Of a stretch of 64,000 nucleotides of DNA, positions 23,801-34,267 are shown one piece after another. Under the pieces are notes generated by a model that worked only from the letters and a program-made list of their open reading frames with translations, made no database searches and had not been told where the DNA came from. Location: contig NC_041679.1 of the NCBI RefSeq assembly GCF_900005765.1, positions 465,057 to 529,056 on the forward strand, in the 5' to 3' direction. The DNA is from Plasmodium relictum. Taxonomy: Eukaryota > Apicomplexa > Aconoidasida > Haemosporida > Plasmodiidae. The first letter of the stretch is position 1, and the number at the start of each line of letters is the position of its first letter. The translations under genes were made by a program, and so were the position numbers.

Positions 23801-25150
23801 ACAGATGCGAAATTTTCTCTCAAAGAAAAAGCTTAGGAAAAAAAAATATAATAAGAAAAAAAAAAATAAAAATATAGTAATTATAAAAAAATATAGAAAT
23901 TTATATATTTTTGTATTAAATTTAATTATAAAAAAAAATTATTTATTGTATATCACCTGATAGCCTTATTATAAATTTTTCACGAAAACAAGAGAAAAAA
24001 AGCATTAGAAATATTATCCCACTAAAATATGATTTTCCTAAAATAAAAATATTAAGAATAATATTTAAAAAGAAAATAAAAAAATAAAATTTAAAGAATG
24101 CTTTTCAGCAGAAATAAGATTTTTCTTTTTAATAACCTATATAAACTGAAAAAAAAAATAATACACTAACACTTGCAGCCTGTGATAGAATTGCTAAAAT
24201 AAAAAATAATTATTTGTGTTAATAAATAATAAATATAAAAATATAAAATATTATTGATGACACTTATGTATTTATATGTTTCTTATTTCTGATTATAAAA
24301 ATTATTTACCAGCATATGAATAAAAATTAAAAGGTGTGGTAAAAAATGATTTTAAATTTAATATTCTCCATATGGTTCCAAGTATAATCTCTACATAAAA
24401 AAAAATAAAAATTGTTTTAATATAATCTTTTTAATTTTTTTTTTTTTTTTTACCAGGGTAAATGTTAAAACGCTTAACTGCATTTATTGTATCAGGGTAT
24501 TCACTCCTGTTATCTTTTCTATATGAAGAATTAAATAGTTTAGAAAAATTTATACAATATCCTAATACATATGTTTTTAACTTAGTATAGTAGTAATGTA
24601 AAGAATTTTAGCAATATACATTTTTAGTTTTTCATTTATATTATTTTTTTTTTTACATTAATAAATTTAGCCCTTCTTTATAAGTATTAGCTTTTATTAA
24701 ATCATCGTAAAAGGAAAAATAAAAAGCTTCCTATTTAAAAAAAAAAAAATTTTCAAGACAATATACTATTTCATTGAACTTATATTATTTTTATACTTCC
24801 GAGTATAGTAATATTTTTTGTTCATCATATTTTCGATAAAAATCATATCTATATCTTTTATAAAATGTAATAAAAACTAAAAAGCTAAAAAAAATATGAA
24901 ATAATATCTTTTAATATACTAATTTTTGTATTTAAAAAAAAAAACATTAAAGTAAAAAACAGAAATAAATTAATTCCCCTATTTCATTAGTAGAAAATAT
25001 TTAATAATATTTATTTAATTTTTTTTTTTTTTTTGTGACTTTATTTAAAGCATGTTTTATTAAAACTCATTTTTAAATATTAGAGAAAATGCTTTAAAAT
25101 TACCAGACTAATACAGAAATTAAGGATAATTTTACTTTACACTTTTCCAT
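20869..25150 (-). CDS. DPY19: DPY19-type C-mannosyltransferase, ten exons
   Basis: DPY19 enzymes sit in the ER membrane and move mannose from dolichol-phosphate-mannose to tryptophans in WxxW motifs of thrombospondin-type repeats, as on TRAP and CSP. My minus-strand exons are 25150-25104, 24884-24797, 24730-24657, 24518-24454, 24390-24310, 24193-24137, 24037-23957, 23831-23749, 23475-22475 and 22246-20869. They total 2955 nt (984 residues) and every junction keeps phase. Family landmarks appear in order: a first membrane helix (LISVLVCFLVFITFYKRY), EAFYFSFYDDLI (like the MGLYYSYFK motif), KDNRSEYPDTINAVKRFNIYPE, the loop FSLRENFAS, FWQFSVFASLTH (like WQFAQFxLxTQ), then many hydrophobic helices. 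The C-terminal lumenal part contains HPQYEDASLRKR (family form HPHYED). An acidic/basic insert lies around 23180-22960. Exons 1 and 10 have the least certain edges; the identity is secure. Confidence 0.93.
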
Positions 25151-25900
25151 TTATTCTCATTAAAAATTTCTATTTTTTTTAAAGTTTTCATATAAAACAA
25201 TTACTCTTATAAATTTAAGAAAAAATATATAAAAATATGAAAAAAGAAAAAAATAATTTTTTCATTATGATACTAAACAAAAACGAATAGAATAATTCTC
25301 TATAATAAATTAAGCAAATAAAATAAATAAGAAAAAAAATTAAGAAAAAATGAAAAAAATTTTAGAGTCATTTAAACAATTTTTATAACTTTATTAAGGA
25401 AAATAATAAAAAAAAAAAATAAAATAAATTATATTTTTAAAAATAAATATTTAACAATTGAGAGGAACAACAAAAAAAAAATAAATAAATAAATAAAATA
25501 AATTATAACAAGCAATCAAAATTTTAACAAAAAAAAATTATGAAAATATTAGGTATCTTAAATTAAAAATAAGCTTATATATATATATATAATATATTTT
25601 TTTTTTTTTATATTTCAGTAATTATTAAATATAAAAAATTACTAATAAAGTATATGTCAAAAAAAAAAAAAAAATTCAAAATATTTAAAAAAACAAAGGC
25701 AATAAATAAATTTAAAATGATATACCTATATATATATGTGCATTATAATGGAAATTATGGAAATTAAAAATAAAAATTATATTATTTAATGTTATATATA
25801 TATATATCACAATAAAACGTAAACAAAAAACTATTAGATATATTCATTTTTATAGCTAAAATTAAACTTAATTTTTTTACTTAAAAAAAAAAAACAGTTT
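25151..25900. other. Intergenic region between DPY19 and the next minus-strand gene
   Basis: This 750-bp AT-rich stretch should hold the promoter and leader of DPY19 and the 3' UTR of the minus-strand gene to its right. It contains poly(A) runs and TA microsatellites near 25578-25592 and 25795-25806. No RNA gene or coding frame was seen. Confidence 0.5.
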
Positions 25901-27565
25901 CTAAATATAAAGCAATATATCTAAATTATCAAAAAAATTATTTTTTTCCATTTTTATATAGCAACTACAGTAATCAAACTTATTTTCATTTTCATTAAAG
26001 ATTTTGGTTTCATAGAAATATTCCACTGAGTTAATATCCAAACAAAAATTTTTTTTGTCTGAGAAATTTTCATATTTTTGTATATTTTGTTCACTTAAAA
26101 AATGTGCTTTTTGTTTTTTTAAATCACTAACTAAAGAAGAAAAGTGAGAAGGATGAAAAACCTTTGATTTCAATTTTTTATTTGAGCTTTTTTTTATTAA
26201 TAGGTAAAAATTTTTTAAACAATTTGGGCATACACATAAATAAATCTCCACCTTTTTAGATTTAATTAAACACTGGTATTTCAGTATGTTAAACTCTTCT
26301 TTTTTTTCCTTTATCTCTTTTATACAATTATCTTTATTTTCATTAAGAAAAAATATATTTTTTATTTGATTCATAAATCCGATAAATGTATTTTTTGTCT
26401 TCTTTTTGTTTTCAAAAAACGAAAAAACTTTATCATTTTTTATTAAATCAATATATGAATCAATGTGACTTCTATTATTTGTTCTTTTTTTTTCATAGTA
26501 TTTCTTATTTCTGTACAAACTACAATATGAGCTTTTATCTTTTAACAATTCATTTGAAGAATACTTCAATTTATAATCTTTATCATCTCTTATTTTTTTT
26601 TCATCATAAATATTATTCATATGTGAAAAATTATAAATGCAATTTTTATTTAAATTAGAAAAATTATCTTTATGTGATAAAATAGAGTTAATTATATTAC
26701 TAGCACTATTCAAACCATCCGAATTAAGGTTTTTTTCTTCTTTTTTATTATATTCTCTATCAAAGTGAAAATTATAATATGATTTTTTTTTCTTAGAATC
26801 ATTATAAAAATTGCTATTTAATGTTGTAATAAATGATTTTTTTTTTTTTTTTTTTTTGATTTGTTCATAATTTTTTTTAAACATTTGTTCTTTTAAACAG
26901 TTCACATTTTTATCTTGTTCATTATCATATTCTTCTATCTCCCTTTCTTTCTTATCAAGAATAATTATATTTAATAAATTATCTTTTTCTTTTATATTAA
27001 AAAATGTATTTTTTACTTCTGATTTCATAACCTCACTCTTTACACTTTCTATAGATTTTTCATAATTTTTTAAGCTGAAATTATAATAAATATTATTCAT
27101 ATTATTAACTCCTTTTTTTTTTGAGGATAGTTCGCTATGCTCTTTATATTTTTCGTGTTTCTTCTTTTCTAAATGCTTATTTTTATGAAATAGCTTTTTT
27201 TGTTTTATAATATTTACCAATGATATATTACTTTTATTAATTTTTTCATTTTCTTCATGTCGAAAAAAATTAGAAATATTACTATTAATTAAATTATTGG
27301 AGTGGCCTTTGTTATCATTTTCAAAAGTTGTATTAGTGAAAAGTATACCACAACTATACATAAAAATATAATTAAAATGATTATTAGAAAAATTATTTAA
27401 ATTATTGTACAAATAAGAATTGTATTTTTTTAGCACAACTGTAGATATTTTAAATAATTTTCTATCTTTTTCTTTTTTTTTAATATCTTTTTTTAGTTTT
27501 CGGCATTCCAATTCCATTTCTTTTATGCCATCTCTTATTTCTTTAATACTTTTATATTTTTCCAT
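25901..27565 (-). CDS. Unknown protein with N-terminal coiled coil and C-terminal Cys motif
   Basis: The single frame gives 554 residues from MEKYKSIKEIRDGIKEM. I do not recognise it. The first 40 residues are highly charged and predicted helical (coiled-coil-like, KELE/K repeats). The middle is a Lys/Asn/Ser-rich low-complexity region with a long Lys run near 26850. The C-terminal 130 residues look folded: they contain CVCPNC followed by a hydrophobic helix, and later FDYCSCY. The arrangement CxCxxC ... CxC could bind a metal ion, but it matches no zinc-finger family I know. No signal peptide or membrane segment was seen. It is divergent from the AAA ATPase gene, with a 404-bp shared promoter region. 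The ORF length and the folded C-terminus support a real gene. Confidence 0.8.
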   Translation of the reverse strand: MEKYKSIKEIRDGIKEMELECRKLKKDIKKKEKDRKLFKISTVVLKKYNSYLYNNLNNFSNNHFNYIFMYSCGILFTNTTFENDNKGHSNNLINSNISNFFRHEENEKINKSNISLVNIIKQKKLFHKNKHLEKKKHEKYKEHSELSSKKKGVNNMNNIYYNFSLKNYEKSIESVKSEVMKSEVKNTFFNIKEKDNLLNIIILDKKEREIEEYDNEQDKNVNCLKEQMFKKNYEQIKKKKKKKSFITTLNSNFYNDSKKKKSYYNFHFDREYNKKEEKNLNSDGLNSASNIINSILSHKDNFSNLNKNCIYNFSHMNNIYDEKKIRDDKDYKLKYSSNELLKDKSSYCSLYRNKKYYEKKRTNNRSHIDSYIDLIKNDKVFSFFENKKKTKNTFIGFMNQIKNIFFLNENKDNCIKEIKEKKEEFNILKYQCLIKSKKVEIYLCVCPNCLKNFYLLIKKSSNKKLKSKVFHPSHFSSLVSDLKKQKAHFLSEQNIQKYENFSDKKNFCLDINSVEYFYETKIFNENENKFDYCSCYIKMEKNNFFDNLDILLYI

Positions 27566-27730
27566 TTTTATTTTTTTTTAATATTTTTACCTTTTTTCCT
27601 CTTTTTTCATCATTTTCATAAATATAAGTAATATGTAATATTTTTTTTTTATTTTTTTGTTTTGTATATTAAAAATATATTTTCTTAAATTTTTTTACTG
27701 AGTTATTAAGTATTTCATAAATTATATATA

Positions 27731-27763
<33 letters not shown>

Positions 27764-27969
27764 TCAAAATTTCTTTCTTTAATTATAAAAAAAGCATTAT
27801 ATGTATACATATATTCTTAAAACACAGTACATTAACTGAAATATTTTCATATTACATTTTCCCTACTTAATTTATTCTTATAAGAATTTTTTCTTTTTTT
27901 TTCTTATTGTCGAATAATTAATATAATGCATATTCTAATGAAGAAAATGAATTGTCGAAATAATTTAAA
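27566..27969. promoter_or_regulatory. Compact divergent promoter region
   Basis: Only 404 bp separate the start codons of the unknown Cys-motif gene (-) and the AAA ATPase gene (+). The region has a poly(T) run of about 25 bases near 27733-27757. It probably serves both genes; this is inferred from layout only. Confidence 0.45.
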
Positions 27970-30900
27970 ATGAAAAATGATGAATTAATTGAAAATTTTT
28001 GTGTTTACTGTAATTCAAATAAATCCTTTTCATATTTTCAAAAAAGTCTTGACCCTCCTAAAAATTTGTTTAAAAATGAATACGAAAAATTAGTTAATAC
28101 AAAAACGATAAAATATAAATGGATAAAAAATTTATCATATAACGAATGTTTGCAACAAGTTTTAAAAAATTTAGATGAATGTAATCTACAATTTAAAGGT
28201 AAATGCGAAAGAAAAAACAATTCATTAATATATAGAAATGAACAGTTTCATGCTTATAACAAAAAATTTTTAAATGATGAAAAATATATAAAATATGCTA
28301 TTTTTAATAATAGAAAAAATAAAAATAGTTTTAAACCAAAAATATTCATAGACAAAATATTAGGAATAAAAAATAGATACAAAATTGATTCAAAAAATAA
28401 TTTTATAAAAGAAAACAACTCAAAAAATAAATTAAAAAAAGACAACCATTTAAAAAATGATATTATAAAAGAGAATTATTCAAAAAATAATTTTATAGAA
28501 AAGGAAACTTCTAGCATTTATACAAAAGAGAAAAATTTTAAAAATGAATTTACAAAAGATAGTAATTTAAGAAATGTTATTATAAAAGAAAATAACTTAA
28601 AAAAAGATTTTGTTGAAGAAGGAAATTTCCAAAGTAATTTTGTAAAAGAAAAAAATTTGAGTGGAAATTTTATAAAGAGTAATAAATTAAAAAATATAAA
28701 ATTAGGAAAAAGAGAAAAAAAAAAAAAAAAAAAGGACATATTTAAATATTTATTTAATATTTTTAAAAGAAGGAAATATTATAAAACAATATTCAAATTG
28801 TGGTTAGATAATTTTTTAAAAAGAAATGGAATATTAAATAAAAAATTAGTTAAAAAATTAATTAATTATTTGATTATAAAAAATTCTATCATTTTTGATG
28901 TTGAATTATGGAATTTTTTTTTTTGTAAAAACTTGATCAATCATTTTAATGTAAATTTGTATTTCCTTATAGGAAAGTCAGGAAATAAAAAAGAAGATTT
29001 TATAAGAGATTTGTTTCATTCTTTTCCTTTTAAATATAGCAATGATGATATTTTTATTATAGACATAATTCAATATGAAAATTTCCCAATAGTATGTGAC
29101 TACAGATATATAGAATCAATGAATTTTACAAATTGGGAAAAAATTGAAAAAAATAACGAGATATTTAATGAAATGAATAATAAAAACTATGAGATTAATA
29201 GAAATTATGTACTAAAATGTCTTAATAAAACAAATTTCTCATTTAAAATATGTGATTCTTTTAAAATTAAAAATAAATATTTAAAATTAGTTAATTTAGA
29301 AAAAATTAAAAATTTAAATTATATTAATTTATATGTGAACAAGCCAAATAAAGTAAATTACAAAAAATTAAGTGTGGGAACATGCCTAAGAAACTTAAAT
29401 GAAATAAATGATAACTATGTATGGAATAAAATTTCTATTAATAACAACTCTTTTGACAAAAATGTTGCATTGTCCAGTAACTTAAATAATAATTTATGTA
29501 ATTATAATAGTATAAAAGAGGATGTCAGAAGCGAAAGAATTTTATCTATTTTTTCAGATAGTGAAAGTGTTAGTAGTTTTGACTTATATAATTTAAAAAA
29601 TAATGAATTTAATAAAAATGTTTTTTCAGAAAATAAAGAATGGAAAGAATATAAAAAAAAATTATATGTAAATAAAATTCTTTACCCTTATTACTACGAA
29701 CTTGTATTAAAAGAAAATACTATAATAAATATAAAAAATAGGAAAGAAATTCAAAAAATCGATAAATTTAATATGAATTTAGAATATATATTAATAAGTT
29801 TTACTAAAATAGCTTTAGTGAAGCAATTAGTATGGAAAAAGAAAATTTTTAGGTTGTTGTTTTTTTTTTTAAAAAATAAAAAAAAAAAAAATTTAAATAA
29901 AAAAATATTAGGGTTAAATTTATTTAATGGTGGTTACTCTTTTTTATTAATAAAAAATTTTGATTATATAAATAATTTCCCAATTTTTAAAAAGAACTGC
30001 ATCATGTTTTTATTTTTAAAATATATTTATATATGGAAAAATATGAATTTAAATGCTCATATTTTTATTATTTCATCTTTCGTTGGTAATAATAATTTTA
30101 ATAATAGTAATAATAATGATAATATTATTTCTTTATTTAATTCTTATGTAAATAATTTCTTTGTTTTTATTTTTCCACATTTTCTTCATAAAAAAGACAG
30201 ATATGAATTATTAACTCATTTATACAGAAAAAATAATTTAAATTATTCAAAGAAGCATATTAAGAATATTTCTAAAATAACTAGCAGTTTTAATAGAGAA
30301 AATTTAATGAAATTATTTCAAGATGAATATAGAGAAAGAATTATAAATTTATTAAAAAGAAATAGAATTACCATAAAAGATAAAAAATTTATTAAAAAGT
30401 TATTTCAAAATATTAATAATAATCATTTTTTTTCTGAAGCTCTTAGTTTTCAAAATGATTCTCATATATACGTTCACTCTCATGAAATTGAATTATATAA
30501 GAAAAAAAACTTTAATACATTTTGTAAAAAATTACGAGAAAAGACATATGGATTTGGTGAAATAATAGGTGAAGATACTTTAATAACTAGATTAAAAAAG
30601 GAAGTTATTGAAAATTTTAATATTGATAAAAAAAAAAATAAAACATCTATTAATTTTTTTGATAGTGTAGGTATATTAATACATGGTAATAGTGGATCTG
30701 GTAAAACATTTATATCAAAAAAAATTATTGAGGAATGTAATTGTAATTCTATTATTATTAATTGTTCAAATATATTTAATAAAATAATGGGAGAATCAGA
30801 AAAATTTCTAAATGAAATTTTTGAATTTGCAAAAAGTAAATTACAGCCATGTATAATTCTACTAGATGGTATAGAAAACATATGCTTTAAAGAAAATATT

Positions 30901-31768
30901 ACTGAAGTGGAGAAATTTGCAAAAAGATTAAAATTATGTTTTTATGAGAATATTGATAAAATACATTTTGAACAAAAATGGAAAAATAATCCTTGCTTAA
31001 TTTTAATTATAGCCACTACAACGTCCATTGATAATATTGATGACAATCTTTTAATGAATCATAGAATAAAATACATTTATCAAACAAAAGACTTTCATTA
31101 TTGGGATAATAAAGATATTTATAAACTTTTCGGAAAATGCTTAAAAAGTAACAATATAAAATCAACTGATTTCTTATACTCAGAAAGTTTTAAAACTTTT
31201 ATATCAGAAAATATTCTTGAGAAAAAGAAGAATCTATCTCCTCTGTATATCTCTAACTTGTGTAGAGATACGTTAATTCACTACTTAAAAAGGACTATTA
31301 AAGGTATTAAAAAAAATTCTTATTAACACAACAAAATAAATTTCTTTTATTTCATTTATTTTGTTTTATATATTAAAACAATACACGTCAAAGAAAAAAA
31401 AAAAAAAATTCTTTTCTTTTAATTTACACAATTCATTATTAAAATTTACATAATACTATTTTGTTAATTTTTTTATATTATACTCTATTTCTAAATAGAA
31501 TTATTTATATATATAATTTTTTTTTCATTTTCAGTAATTTATGCTGATAATTATGTTCATTTTTCTTGAAAATTTATAAAAGCTTTATTCAAATTGATAA
31601 AAATTTTTTTTTTCTATTTCTTTTTATATAGCATTTTATATATTTCTATATTTAATTAAAAAAAAAAAAACCTAATATAATTCATTTTTTTATATATTAT
31701 TAGGAGGTGAAATGAAAAATGAAATTATAGTGGAGGATTTCTACAAATCCCTTAAGATGAATTACTGA
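27970..31768 (+). CDS. AAA-family ATPase with divergent Walker B and decapeptide repeat
   Basis: The model has exon 1 at 27970-31303 and exon 2 at 31704-31768, giving 1132 residues. The C-terminal module is AAA-like: Walker A GNSGSGKT (about residues 906-913), then hydrophobic Walker B IILLDGIENI (about 961-970), in which the usual catalytic Glu directly after the Asp is Gly, and a sensor-1-like strand CLILIIATTTS. The small second exon adds a tail ending VEDFYKSLK, matching the EDFxxAL helix that ends VCP/NVL/SPATA5-type AAA domains, which strongly supports the splice. A much weaker P-loop-like sequence, LIGKSGNKKED, lies near residue 328 and may be a decayed first AAA module. The N-terminus has CVYC and a decapeptide repeat at residues 144-242. 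No signal peptide was seen. The role is unknown; a remodelling ATPase with weakened hydrolysis is possible. Confidence 0.85.
28399..28695 (+). repeat. In-frame 30-bp (decapeptide) degenerate tandem repeat
   Basis: Inside the AAA gene, residues 144-242 fall into about ten units of ten residues with a consensus near N-F-I-K-E-N-N-L-K-N (examples NFIKENNSKN, DIIKENYSKN, VIIKENNLKK, NFVKEKNLSG). One unit is a residue short. The units are degenerate at the DNA level, so the array is old rather than a recent slippage product. Confidence 0.8.
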
Positions 31769-32269
31769 TATAATTTTTTTCCGTTGAATTTGTTTATAAT
31801 TCTATTAATTTAAATTTTATCTTTATTTTTTGTCATTTAAATATATGCTCATTCTAAGTATTAATACCTTTTTGAAGTGTTTAATATATTATTTTCTTTT
31901 TTTTATTTTTAACATTTTAAAAAGAAAAAGTATATTACAGTTGATATAATATAATTTGTTTCAAAAAAAATAAGTGAAAATTTTTAATTTTCTTATCAAA
32001 AAAGAGAGAAAAAAAAAAAAAAAACTACAGAATAATTATTTTTATAAAGTTTTTTACATAAAAAATTTATAAATCTATTTCTTATGGAATCCTATTTATG
32101 TTAAAAAAATATTTTCTAATAAATTTTTTTTTTTATTAAATTGTTAAATGTTTAAAAATTTTTCAATTTTTATTTTTATTATTAAAGAATAGATATATTT
32201 CAAATTCACATATAAGTGATATACTGACCTTTTTAAAAATTTTGTCTTAAAATTAAAAAATTAGTAATT
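31769..32269. other. Intergenic region between AAA ATPase and FRA10AC1 genes
   Basis: About 500 bp of AT-rich sequence holds the 3' UTR of the AAA gene and the promoter of the next plus-strand gene. Nothing else was seen. Confidence 0.5.
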
Positions 32270-33661
32270 ATGAGTCATATTGATTTAAGTGGCTATAAAA
32301 TTCCAAAGTTATTAAAAATATTACATTTTTAAGAATAATACTATAAATATAGCTTGCCACTTATATATATACATATTTACATTTGTATAAATATATATAT
32401 ATATATTCTTTTTTTTTTATGCAATATCAGGAAAATATTTGATGAGTTAAATGCTTTTGAGAGGCATAAGCTTATGATGTCTCTTCGCTTATTGGAGAAA
32501 GAAAAAAATAAAAATAACAATGAACAGTATTTAAACGATTATGATATTTTAAAGAAAAAGTACAATTTTATACATGATGCAGTACGAATTAACTTCAAAA
32601 AGAAAAAAAATAAATAAATATGAATAATGGATGAAATCATTTTTATTTATTTCTTCTTTTAATATGATTTTTTAGTCAAATGAAAAAAATTCTCTTTTGC
32701 AAAATTATTATAATAGTATATGTAACAAATATGTTATATGCGATTTGACAAGATATAGAGAAGCTAAAGTAAGGAACATATTATTCACTAGTCTTTTTTA
32801 TTTTAAATAATTCTTAATTAATGTTGTAGTATTATTATTTTTTTCTAAATATTAAATTATTTCCCGTTAATTATGCTTCCATATATACGTTTTACAACCA
32901 CAACTAAAACTATAATATATTTCTTTTTAAATTATTAATAGATGTATATAGAATACTTTATATTTAAATTTTTCATTAATAAATTCAATATATTTTAGTA
33001 TATATACTTTTATTATTTATAATCTTTTTATAGATAGGTTTAAGGTGGAGAACAGAAGAAGAAATAATAAAAGGTAAAGGGCATATAATTTGTTCATCTA
33101 AAAAATGTAACAATACAGATTTGAAAACTTATGAATTTTTATTTGAATATATTGAAGGAGGGGAAAAAAAAGAAGTAATAATAAAAAATTATTTGAAAAT
33201 TTTATTAAGCATTTATTAAATTTTGAACTATTTTATAATTATAGACAAATGTGAACGTGAGAGCTTGTATGGACTGTGCATATAAATTACATTACAGGAA
33301 AATTAAAGAATATTTAAAAAAAAAAGAAAAAAAAAAATTGAAAAAAAAACAAAGAAGAAAAAGAAAACATAAAAAATCAGATTCAAGTAGTGAACGCAAT
33401 GACTCTTCATCAATTCATAGCTCTAATAATTCAAAATTGAAAAAGAAAAAATCATCTTATGTAAAAATACTCACATAAAAAAATAAAGATAAAATATTTT
33501 TGTTATACTTTTGCATATGTCAAAATTTTAAAATAGAAAAAAAAAAACTTATTTTTGTTATTTTTTTTCATCAGGTTAAAAGAAAACTTGAAAAAATTTC
33601 TGTAAAAGTGAAAGAGGACGAAAATGAAGAAAATATGTATTTCCATGATTTAATTTTTTAA
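32270..33661 (+). CDS. FRA10AC1: FRA10AC1-family nuclear protein, six exons
   Basis: FRA10AC1 is a conserved eukaryotic nuclear protein associated with spliceosomes in other organisms. The model is 32270-32307, 32431-32581, 32676-32768, 33034-33174, 33245-33460 and 33575-33661, giving 241 residues with every phase closing. Family landmarks in order are KKIFDELNAFERHKLM (human DRKLWDEFNALDRH), KYVICDLTRYREAKIGLRWR (human EYCIADLSKYKENKFGFRWR), GKGHIICSSKKCN (human GKGQFFCGNKYCD), FEYIEGGEKK (human FGYIEHGEKR) and VRACMDCAYKLHYRKIKE (human LRLCQECSIKLNFHHRRKE). The two Cys pairs, CxxxxC and CxxC, form the expected zinc ribbon. The C-terminus is a Lys-rich then Ser-rich tail, typical of nuclear RNA-processing factors. 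Exon 1 is short and so less certain. Small introns break it into open pieces that would look like unrelated small ORFs. Confidence 0.9.
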
Positions 33662-34267
33662 TTTTCTTAATATATAAATATTTTAATTTTATTTTATTCA
33701 ATTTTATACTTTATATAAAACCTTAAAATTTATATCTTTTTTTTTTTTTTTTATGTGCATAAAAAATATTTGCAGATTTGTTATTATTATGATTGTTTAT
33801 TTTATTTTTAAACTTAATAATAATTTTTGTTGTACTATTGTTTTTTCCTATCTTTATTTTATTTTATTTTTTTTTTTTTTGTTTTGTTCATTTATGTTTT
33901 TATTATTAATTTATAATAATAAATACACTTCTCTTTAAATTTTAAAAATATTAAAGAACTATTGTAAAAAATACATGAGTAAAATAACTTTAATATTTAT
34001 ATAAAAGAAATATATATATATGCATTTTTACATAATTCAGTAAAAAAAAAAACCTTTATCATCATTTATATACTGTCTTTTTTGTTTATACATATATATG
34101 TACACAATTTAATAAAAATTAATTTTTTTATTTGTAAAACAAACTATAAAAAAAATATAATTCTTTAAAATATTAAAAAAAAAAATGTAATTTAAAATTA
34201 ACTTAAAAATTTTAATAATATTTTTTATTTATTTGTTATCAATTTATTATTTTTATATTTTGTTTTA
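33662..34267. other. Intergenic region upstream of the CH-domain gene
   Basis: About 600 bp of AT-rich sequence lies between two plus-strand genes, T-rich on the left and mixed A/T on the right. A plus-strand open frame at 33753-33938 is Phe/Ile/Leu-rich noise. No RNA gene was seen. Confidence 0.5.
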
